A DNA stretch of 64,000 nt from assembly GCA_963965975.1 (NCBI GenBank), contig OZ014411.1:14834501-14898500 (forward strand), in the 5' to 3' direction. Below are positions 45,201 to 57,200 of the stretch, in pieces. Source of the stretch: Xestospongia bergquistia (Eukaryota; Porifera; Demospongiae; Haplosclerida; Petrosiidae). The notes below the pieces were generated by a model. That model saw only the letters and a list, made by a program, of their open reading frames with translations, did no database searches and was not told where the DNA came from. Within the stretch, counting starts at the first letter, position 1; every line of letters starts with the position of its first letter. Both the position numbers and the translations under genes were made by a program.

Positions 45201-48200
45201 AAATGCTTGTTATCTGAATATATCCTTAACAACATATAGTCAGTAAGTGTGATATAATGCAATATAATTTCTACATTTTTTCAATGCATTGTTGTCATTT
45301 TGTTCACTCTATTATCTTTATTTTTGTTTCCATAATTATGGTACTGTGATTGCTAATTGTCTAAATATATCATATACATATAATAGCGAGTAAGTTTGAT
45401 ATAATGTGATGCAATTTCTAACTTTATATTCAATATATTGTCATTCATTTATTCTATTTTTTGCCTCCAAAATGATGTTGCTATAATAACTTGACATCTG
45501 ACATGTGCCCTTTACAAATATAATAGGTGGTAAGTATCATGTGATGCAATATATTTTATTCAATACAATACTATCAACTTGTTTATTCTTTAATTTTTTG
45601 CATCCACATTTATCTGCCTCAATAAATAATCATCTTAATGTGTCCTTTATAATGTAATAGCCAGTAAGTGTGATGCAATATAATATTGTTTTAATTTCTA
45701 TGCATATTTATTGTATTGTTGTAATTTCATTTTTCTCTGTTATTGTTTCTTTTCATATTTACGGTGCTATGGTTACTTGTTATCTGAATATATCCTTTAC
45801 AATATAATAGCCAGTAAGTGTGATATAATGTAATATAGTGCCTAAGTTTATTCAATGCATTTTTGTCATTTTATTCACTGTATTTTGTTTCTGCTTTATG
45901 GTGCTGTAATAACTGGTCATCTCATTTGTCTTTTACAATGTAAAAGCCGGTAAGTGAGGTATAATGTACTGTATAGTCTGTAAGTTACATTGCTGTCACT
46001 TTCTTTATTCTATTTTCTTTACACTTCCACATTGACTCTGCTATTATGACATGTCATCTCATATGTCCTTGATAATTTGATAGGAGGTTAGTGTGATATA
46101 ATGTAATATAATGCCTCAGTTTATTGAATGCATTGTTGTAATTTTAATTACTCCATTATTTTTCGACATTTGCTGTAATCACTTATCTGGATTTGCTTTT
46201 ATACAATATATCAGTTTGTAAGTGTGATATAATGTAATGTAATTTCTAAGTGCAAGTAATGTATTTTTCTAATTCATTTTATTTTTCTTTCAACATTTAT
46301 GGTACTGTAATATTTTGTTATTTGAAAATGTCCTTTACAATGTAATAGGAGGTTAGTGTAATATAATGTAATTTACTTTTAAGTTGATTTGATGCTTTGT
46401 TATCATTTTCTTTTCTCAATAATTTATGTTTACATTTGATGTGACTACTTTTCATCTGAATATGTTGTATACAATATGATAGCAAGTATGTTTGAGATAA
46501 TATAATTTATTACTTTCCTTAATGCATTTTTGAATTTTTTTTATTACTTTCTTTTTCTAAATTTATGATGCTGTGATAATTGTCATCTGTATGTGACATA
46601 TACATTATAATAGCTTGTGAGTGTGATATAATTATTATGATTTCTAATTTCATTCAATGCATTGTTTTCATTTTCTTTATTCTATTTTTTATTGTTTCAA
46701 CATTTATCGTGATATAATAACTTTTTATCTGAATGTGCTTTACAATATCATAGTTTGTAAGTTCTATATAATGTAATATGTTTCCTAAGTTATTCAATAC
46801 ATTGTTGTTGTTTATTTACTCATTTATTTTATGTTCACATGTTTGCATGCTTGTGATAACTTTTCCTCTGAATGTGCCTTTTACGATATGATAGTTTGTA
46901 AGTTCCATATAATATTGTATGTTTTCTGAGTTTATTTAATTCAAAATTGTCACATAATTCTTCTCCATTTTTTGTTACCATATTTATTGTGCTGTGATGA
47001 CTTCTAATCTTGAATATGTCCTTTATAATATAATAGGGAGTAAGTCTAATATAATGTAATGTATAGTTTCTAAATTTTTTTGTTGTATTGATATCATTTT
47101 GTTTCTGTATTTTTATGTTTGCGGTGCTATAACTTTTCATCTTAATATAACCTTTGTACTATAATAGATTGTAAGTATAATAAATGTAATATATATATAT
47201 TCTATGTCTATTCAACACATTGGTATTATTTTGTTTACTCCATTAACTTTTGATTTTCTCATTTCTGGTGCTGCAATAACTTGTCATCTGAATGTTTCAT
47301 TTACAATATAATAGGGGGTAAGTGGGATATGATATGATCTATAGTTTCCAAATTTATTGGTTGTATTGCTGTCTTTTTGTTTACCCTATTGTATTTCTTT
47401 CCACATTAATTGTGCTATAATACCTTGTCATCTGATTATGTTTATTGCATATAATAGGAGGTAGGTGTGATATAATGTAATAGCATTTATAACTTTTTAC
47501 ATTATTGTTATTTTGACTACTCTATATTGTTACTGGATCCACATTTGCTACGCTGTAATAACTCTTAATATGTTTTTTCATTATAATAGGTGGTAAGTGT
47601 GACGCAAAGTATTATAATTTCTGTGATTATTAATTGCAATAATGTCAGTTTTATTAGTTTAATATTTTTTTCACATTCATGGTGCTGTTATTACTTGCCA
47701 TCTGTATGTGTTCTTTACAATATATAACAGATTGTAAGTGTGTAAAAAGTAATGTAAAGTTTCAAAAGTTTATTCCTCACATTGTTGACATTTTATTTCT
47801 CTTTTTTTCAAAATACTGTGTTGTAATGCCTTGTCGTATGACTGTCTCATTTACAATGTAATAGCGGGTAAGTGTGATTTAATGTAATATAAATTCTAAC
47901 ATTATTGAACGCAGCATTATCATTTGTTTATTCTATTATTTTTTGTTTTAAAATTTATGGTGCTGTAATAACTTGTTATTTGATAATGTTCTTTAAAATA
48001 GGCGGTGAGTGTCATATAATGAAATAAAATTTCTTTGATTATTTCATGTTATCATTTTGTTTTTTGTATTATTATTTGGTTTCAATGTTTATGGTGCTGT
48101 TATTAACTATCGTCTGAACGTGTCCTTGGCAATATGCTAGATTGTAAGTATAATAATATAATATATTTTCTATGTTTCTTGAATGAAATGTTTTCGTGTT

Positions 48201-51200
48201 ATTATTTTATCATTTTTGTTTCCACTTTTATGGAATTTCATCTGAATGTGTCCTTGACAATGTAATAGTCGGTTAGTGAGATATAATGTAATTTATGGTT
48301 TCAAAGTTAATTTGTTGCATCATTTACATTTTGTTTCATCAATTTGTTTTTTCTTTTCTCATTGACTCTGTGGAAATAAATTATCATTTGAATGTTTCTT
48401 TTACAATATAATAGTCAGTAAGTATGATTTAATGTAATTTATATTTCTAAGTTAATTCTTGTTGTTATTTTGTTTACTTTTTATTTTTTGTTGTTGTTTT
48501 CACATTTACTGTGCCATATATACTTATCACCTGAATGTGTCGTTAATGATATAATAGGAAGTAAGTGTGATGTAATGTAATATAATATCTAATTTTATTC
48601 GATGCATTGTTGTTATTTTCTTTACTTTATTATTTCTTTTGCAAATTTATGGTGCTATAACAACGTATCATTTAAATGTGTCCTTTATTATTAAAATAGG
48701 CTGTAAGTCTGGTATAATGTAATCTATACTTTATTTCTTGCATTGTTGTTGTTGATTTTATTATTATTTTCTGTTTCCACATAACTGTGCCATGATAACT
48801 TGTCTTCTAAATGTGTCCTTTTCAATATACTAGGCAGTAAGTGTGATTATAATGTAATATTTACTTTCTAAGTTTATTTGTTGCATTGTTGTTGGTTTTT
48901 TTTACTCTATTTTTTTATTTTCACATTAACTATGCTGTAATATCTTGTCATTTGAATGTATCCTATATGACACAATAGTCAGTAAGTGTGTTTTAATGTT
49001 ATATACCGTAGATCGGGAAACTTTCACATTACAAAAGTTTCATGTAAAAAATTTACATGTTAAAAAAATTTCAAACATAAGAGGCATTTACGAAATTTAT
49101 TAACCCTATTTATTTCAATGTGTAATAATGTTCATTTAATTTATTTTCGTACATTGTCTAATGTTTGAATTTTTTTTAACAGCGAAACTTTCCCGATTTA
49201 TGGTAGTTAAATTCTAATTCTAATTGATTTTTTTCACTTTTATGTTGCTGTATTAACTTGCTATCTGAATATGTCCTGAATGATATAATAGCGGGTTTGT
49301 GTGATATATTGTGGTATAATTTTTATTTTCTTTATTTAATGCATTGTTGTCATAATGTTTCTCTATTGTTTTCTTTTTTGAACATTTACATTGATGTAAT
49401 AACTTGTCGTCTATTGTTTCTTTATGATCAATTAGCCAGTAAGTGTTATAAATGTAGTGTAAATTTCTAACTTTATTCAATTTGTTATTGTTGTTTTATT
49501 TACTCAATTTCTTTTTGTTTCAACTTTATCTTGCTGTAATAACTTGTTATCTAAATGTTTCCTGGACAATATAATAGCGCGTAAGTGTTACAGATTGTAA
49601 TGTACTTTCTAATTTTTATGAATGTAGTTATGTTATTTTGTTTACTGTATTCTTTTTTCATTACCACTTTACATTGCTGTTATTACTTGTCATCTGAATA
49701 TATCCTTACAATATAATAGACAGTAAGTGTGATATAATGAAATACTATTTCTATGTTTAGCAATGTCATTTATTTATTCAATCATTATTTTGTCTACATA
49801 TTTATGCTGCTGGGATTATTTATCATCTGAATATGTCTTTACAATATAATAGACGGTAAATGCGATTTAATATAATTAAGTTTCCTATACAGTGTTGTCA
49901 CTTTGTTTACTTTGTTATTTTTATATTTTCATATTTACGGTACTGTGATTACTTATCATCTGAATATATTCCTTACAATATATTAGCAAGTAAGTTTCAT
50001 ATAACATAATGTAATTTCTCATTTTTTCAATGAACTCTTCTCATCTTGTTACTCTATTTTTTTGTTTCACATTTATGATGTTGTCACAACTTTTCATCTG
50101 ATTGTGTTCTTTATATTATAATAGGAGGTAAGTATGATATTATGTAATATAATTTTTATCTTATTCAATATATTGTTTTCAATTTCCATATTTTATTTTC
50201 GTTTCCACATTTATGAATCTATAATAACTTGTCATTGTTTGTTACCAAAAGATAGGCTGTAAGTGTGATGTTATGTAATAATATTTAACTTTATTCAATA
50301 CGTGTCATATCGTTTACACTATAATTTTTGTCTTTCCTCATTTTTGTTGCTGCAATAACCTTTCATCAAAATTTCTTGATTATGATATATTAGTTTGTAA
50401 GTGTGATATAATGTAATATAATTTCAAAGATTATTCAATGCATTGTTGTCATTATTTTTTATTTATTAAAATTTTACTTTGCTGTAATGACTTCTCATTG
50501 GAATGTGTCCTTAACAAAACAATAGGATGTAAGTGTGATATAATGTGGTGTAATTTGTAAGTAAATTAAAAATATTGTAGTTGTTTTCTTTACTCTATTT
50601 TTTTCACATTAACGGTGCTGTAATGCTTGCTGTCTAAATATATCCTTTACACTTTAATAGCGGGTAAGTGTAACATAGTGTAATATATTTTCCAAGTTTA
50701 ATTACTGCAATAATGTTACATTCACTCTATTATTGTTTTATTTTCACATCATGATACTTTGACTATTTCTCATCTAAATGTATCTTTTATGATATAATAG
50801 GCGGTAAGTGCATTGTAATGCAATAGAATTTCTAAGTTTGTTTAATGGATTGTCTTTACTCTAAATTTTGTTTGTTTCCACATTTACGGTTCTGAAATTT
50901 CTTGTCATCTGAATATATCCTTTATGATATAATAGGTGGTAAGTATAATGTAATGTAAAATAATTTTTAAGTTTGTTCAATTGATTGTTTTCATTTGTTT
51001 ACTCAATTTTGTTTGTCTCTACATTTATTATACTATGATTACTTCTCATGTTACTATATCCTTTACGATATAATAGACGGTAAGTTAAACATAATGTGAT
51101 ATAATTTCTAAGTTCATTCAATATGTTTTTGTCATTTTGTTTACTTTTTTGTCTCCATATTTATAATACCATAATAACTTGTGATCTGAATATATCTTGT

Positions 51201-54200
51201 CATCTGAATATATTTTTTACAATATATTAGAAGGTACGTACGTGTCTTACAAAATAACAATTTTTAAGTTTGTTTAATATAATATCATCATTTTCCTCAA
51301 TTTGTTATTTTTCTTTCCACACTCATGATGCTGTAATAACAATATATTAGGAAGTAAGTGTGATATAATGTTGTAAAATTTCTAACATTATTCAATGAAT
51401 TTTTGTCAACTTATTTACTCTTTTTTTCGCATTTATGGTACTATAATAACTTGTCATCTGAATGTGTCCTTTATTCAATAGTTTGTAAGTATGATGCAAT
51501 ATAATACATGTTGTAAAATAATAAAATTTATCAATGTATTTTTGTCATTTTCTTTATTCTATTTATTTTATTTCACAATTACGGTGCTGTAATAACTTGT
51601 CATCTGAATATGTCCTTTACAATGCAATAGTCAGTAAGTGTTATATATGTAATGCCATTTTAAAGTTTATTCAATACATTGTTGTCATGTTGTTTACTTC
51701 ATTATTTTTTTCTTTTCAATTTTACAATAATGTATTAACTTGTCATTTGAACATGTCTTTTATGAAATTATAGTCGGTAAGTGTTATGTAATGCAATATG
51801 AATTCCAAGTTTATTCAATGCATTGTTATCATTTTCTTTATTATATTGTTTTTGATTTCCACATTTATGATGTTGTGATTGCTTGTCATGTGAATATATC
51901 CTGTACAACACAATAGCGGGTAAGTGTGATATAATGCAATATAATTTCTAGTTTATTCAATAAATCATTGTCAATTTGTTTACTTTATTATTTTTGGTTC
52001 GATGTTGTTGGTGCTATAATGACTTGTCATCTCAATGTGTCTTTTATAAAAAAAATTTAGCGGGTAAATATGATACAATTTAGTTAAATACCTAAATGCA
52101 TGTAATGTGATGTTTCAATTTTGTTTATTATCATCTTTTTTAAAAATTGATTTTGCTGTAATAACTCATGTTCTGAATATAATCTTATATGATATAATAG
52201 TGGGTAAGTGTGATATAATGTGATATTTATTGTTTATTTAATGTGTAATTGTCATTTATTTGCTCTATCTTTTTATTTCCACAATTATGTGCTATGATTA
52301 CGTCTTATATGAATGTGTCATTTATAATGTAATAGCGGGTAAGTTTGAGATAAATTCAGATAATGTAATGAAATTTTTAAATTTTTTCAATACCTCGTCA
52401 TTTTGTTAACTCTTATTTTTTCCTTTCCACATTGACTGTGCTATAATGACTTAACACCTGAATGTGACCTTTACATGTAATAGAGCGTAAGTGCACTATA
52501 ATGTATTAAATTTCTTAAGTTTTGTAATGCAAGCTTGTGATTTTGTTTACTTTATTATTTTTTGTATTGTAAATTTCTCATATGAACATGTCCTTTACAA
52601 TATAATAGGAGGTAAGCATTGTATAATATAGTTTCAAATGAAAATGTATTCAAATTAATTTGTGTTTTGTTTACTCTATGTCTTTTTTGTTTCTACATTT
52701 CTGATTCTATGATTATATGTTGTATGAATGTGTCCTTTACAATGTAATAGCCAGTAAGTGTTTTTTAGAATTATGCAAGTTTATGGTCTGGCATGATGTA
52801 ATTTTAAAATTTATTAGTTATTCGTATTCATGATAAAGTACTTAAACTTTCATAAGTGATCATACTGTGGTTTGATTAAATGCTTTGCCAGCCTTCCAGT
52901 TTGAGTTGTACTTTCTTTGAGAGTGCTTTGTTAAGCATAAGTGTGGTTGATGTTACTCACATTTTGTTTAACTTGAAATAATGTTGTCAATCTTTGTATT
53001 TTTACTAATGTACTCATATAATACAGTGTTAGTTTAAAAATGTACACCTGTTACGATATATTTTGTTGCTTCACATTAATTGATTATTATCATATATTTA
53101 GGAGGGATCTACTCCTATCATGTTAGCAGCAGAGAAGGGACTCAAAGATATTGTTTTGATTTTAACACAGAAAGGAGCTAATCTAGATATTATTAATGCA
53201 GTAAGTGTTAATTTACATATGTTACATTATAAATTCTGTATAACTGAATATTAAGATGTGTTTTGAAAAGATAGTCATCAGTAGCAATCTTTTGATAATA
53301 AAGGTTGAATTCTTTTCTTTAAATGATAATAATTCGATATCAGAATAAGGATGGGATACAAGATAAAGTGTAATTTTTAATAGCATATTTATTGACTAAT
53401 TTTCATAATTATTATTATTGAATATTAACTGATGGATAAATATAAAAATGTTCATAAATTTAATGATCAACATAATATGGTAAGATGGTATTATGATAAT
53501 ATAATATCATATTATTATGTTATAACATGACATAATAGGTGTTGACACAACTGTAATAGTCAAGGCATTGATGCAACACATGAGTTGTTTAGCTTTGAAA
53601 ATGTCTTTGTAAATTTCTGAAAATAGACTTATTGTGGAACTATGACAATGGTTGTCACAATAACTACTTGTATCTACCTCCTATTGAGTATCAACTAAAT
53701 AGGAAGGTGTTTGTCTCCTTCATTGAAGTGGTACATTTCTTTTGTTTTTAAGTTTTTATTGTGGCAAATAGATATACAGTTTAAAGTTAGATCTACAAAT
53801 TGTGGGCTACTATTTATTTTAATGATAATAAAGCTGAACTATGTCCACAATTATTTGTGTGATATAACACTTTTAGAGAAATATCATTGTATAACTAACT
53901 ATTTTAAGTGTTGTTATTATGATAACTGCAGATATTGTTTAAGTGTTTGTAACTATTGTGCACTGTTTCTTTCATTAGTAGTAAAGCTGTGCATTAATAA
54001 GGTTTTCTATATACGTTTTAAGGAATATAACTAAGTACCCTCACTCTACAACATTTATACTTTCAATAAAGTATAATGCCTTTCCTGCTTAATTTAGAAC
54101 AAATTCAAAAGCCTTGTATTTATGATATTGTGATCTTTTGGTGATCTGGAATAGTATCAACTCTCATACAATATCTCGGGTTATTTCCAGTTTGTCTAAT

Positions 54201-57200
54201 CCCATTGCGTCTAAGGACTGGCTGTATAGTCTCGGATACCTTCTTTCTTAATGATGATGTTATAAATGCAAGTTTTTTAATAGCCAATAGAGACAAAAGT
54301 ACCATGTTGCAAGGCAGTGAGGTTCTATGTTCAACCACCTCACAAAAAAGTGTTCTTACATATTGTATTAATGAAATAATTATTATGACTACAGTAATAA
54401 CAGAAATCTGGGAACTTGAAATACTAATATTCTCCGTTTGCATTTGTTTCTATCTGTTGATACTAATTATTCATAAGAAAATGTCTCCTTAAGAGTAGCT
54501 TGTAATTCTAAAAGCACTCAAATGTGAGGTAATAATTATTTAAATTGTTCTATATCTGTGAAAATGATGAAAAATCATGACTTTTCACACTTATTGTTCT
54601 GTATAAAAGGAGAAGAAATATAAACAATTTAACATTTTTACCAACTTCTACTGTGATGTTTAGAAACATTGCTTTAGCCTACAGATCAGTCACAGAAAAT
54701 CTTAAGAAGGAAGACTGACAAGTATTGAAATCTTCTAATGTTTTTTTGGTGGGATACTTCATGTTTTCTGACAATGTATTTCAATGGACAATCTGGACAT
54801 CCCTACATACATAGGCACTGCTATAGTGTGTCTGATATTGAGAATATCACATGGAAGTAAGGACATGACTGTAGTTGATAGATGAAGTGACATAAACAGC
54901 TAAATGTTATATTTTTGATTGGTTTTTAAATATTTCCTACTTATAAACTATGTAGTATAGGCCTATATTCTTATGTCGTTGGAAATGTCTTATTGGTATA
55001 ATTGACAGTTGACAATTGTATTTACAATAGGCTGGCTGGACAGCCCTTCATTATGCAAGTTATGAAGGACATTCAGACATTGTTGAAACATTTATTGACT
55101 CTGGAGCTGATGTTAATGTTGAAACAAAGGTAATTCAGATAATGAGAACAAAGTTTAATCTTTAAGCTGTGTGAACAGATGGAAACTGATAGACAAGACT
55201 TAGTATAGACATTGTAATGATACAACATTACTGTACCTGACCTTACCAAGTTTATCTACTATAATTATGCTACATTAACAATGGGTAGTTGTCCAAAGTA
55301 CTAGATCATCTTTTTAATATTTACTGTAAACATAATAAGCACAGCAAATATTTACCTTATCAAAAAGACACTATATAATTCCTAAATATATGTTCATTGC
55401 AATGTTATCATTTTTAATTCTATTGTTTTTGTTTCTATATTTATGATGATATAATTATCTGTCATCTGAATGTGTCATTTACAATGTTATAGAAGGTAAG
55501 TATGACATGATGTATAATATAATTTCTAAATGTATTAATGGAATCTTGTCATTTTCTTTATCTTTTTTGTTTCCATGTTTATGTTGTTCTGATTACTTGT
55601 CGTCTGTTTATGTCATTTACAATATAACAGGAGGTAAAGGTTAACTTAATTTTCTAGGTTTATTCAATGAATGCATTATCGGCATTTTGTTTACTCTATT
55701 TTTTCACGTTTCCAAAAAGCCCATAATGTCACAAATGAATAAAAATTATGCAACTTTATGATATAGTGCCAAATAAAAGCCTTTTTTGAGATTTACCATC
55801 AAAAAAAATAAATTTTATTCAAGATAAAGTACTTAAAGTTCCAAAGAGTTCAGGTTCATTTACTGTAGATTGTCTAGTGGTGTGCCTTCCTTCAAGTTTC
55901 AATTCTGGTTCCTTTATTAGTGTGGTTTGTTTGACATAAGAGTGGTTGATGTTACTCATGCTTTGTTTGACTAGATGTAATATTGTTTATGTTTGTAATG
56001 TTACTAGAGTACTAATGTAGCACAGTGTTAGTTTAGAAAATATACAACTGTTATGACATATTCTTTGTTCATGTTTATGTGGTTGTTAAGGATGGGTCTA
56101 CCTCAATCATATTAGCAGCAAAGAAAGGACACAAAGGTGTTGTTATAATTTTAATGGAGAATGGAGCCAAAGTAAACCTTAGCAACCAAGTAAGTGTTTG
56201 TGTACATATGTTGTATGACAAACCCTGTATAAATGAAGATAAATGTAGCAAACACACTTTTACTTGAAAGAGAACTAAACGTGTAATACTATTATAATAA
56301 TGGTTGAAGTATTTCCTTTGAAAAAAATTGTAAGTAATTGAGAGCAAGAAATTTCTGAAAAAGATTTTTTAATGTCTAATGATCACCTATCTCAATAACC
56401 GACCATCAATCGTCAATGTTAAATTTTTGTCTTATCCAGCAACACTACCATTTTCTAGTTATATGGATTCACGACAAACAAGACTCTATTTGAAAATTCA
56501 TCCTATAATTGCTCTGGAATATACCAATTTCACAGTGAAGGCTGACTGTTGCTACTGATTGTAAAAGTAGTTGCACTGTCTGTGGAAGGGTGTTGCTGTA
56601 GAATGCTGGAATTATAAGCAAAGAAGCAGGATAGTGTAAAGCTTCAAGCTTTGACATGTCACATATATTGTCATAGCACTCATTGTTAGGGTTAAAGAAA
56701 CTCATTAGGCACTATATACGTTGGCAATTAAAGGATGTGGTTGCTTCTGAAGGTAGCTTGCAACAATATATTGAAATGATGATACTCTTGTATTATACTT
56801 TTATATCATGATGAAGCAGAATAGGAAACATCAGCTATGATATAATTATATTTTTCTGAACTGGACTTGACTTGACTTGCTCATCATTGCTTAGAATTGA
56901 TTACAGAAACATATAATTATATCATAGCTAATATGAAATTTTCCCAGTCAGTAGCAAAATGTATACAAAGTAAGCAAAGTCAGTAACAAACAGTATGAAA
57001 ATAGACATTATCTTAAAATCTGTTGTCTTTTACTACTGCTGACAAGGCTAAAACATCAATCTCAGACTTGCTGGTCAATGCTTAGAACTGATTTCTTATG
57101 CATATGGAAGATTCTTAAGACTTTGGTAACCTATCTAAGTAATTATTGCATTTGACTTATGACCAGACATATGATGAAGCCCTCATTAAATATAGTCATT

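Noticed and set aside
46835-49480. Minus-strand and plus-strand reading frames of 70-100 codons inside the array
   Set aside because: They are read-throughs of T-rich repeat units whose period is not a multiple of three. Composition is repetitive and no exon signals fit.
42970-52753. Pure recursive splicing (zero-length ratchet points) as the full explanation
   Set aside because: Most triplets (for example TTT, CGG, CCA, TCA) do not end in AG and so do not form an AG|GT ratchet site. Only GAG, AAG and similar ones could.
42835-52760. CRISPR-like array (regular repeats with variable inserts)
   Set aside because: Units are about 139 bp with diverged repeats and 3-nt inserts, in an animal intron, without cas genes. 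The splice-site layout explains the periodicity.
54120-54492. Opposing frames of about 100 codons in the 53.2-55.0 kb intron
   Set aside because: Fully overlapping on both strands with no recognisable motif; most likely chance.
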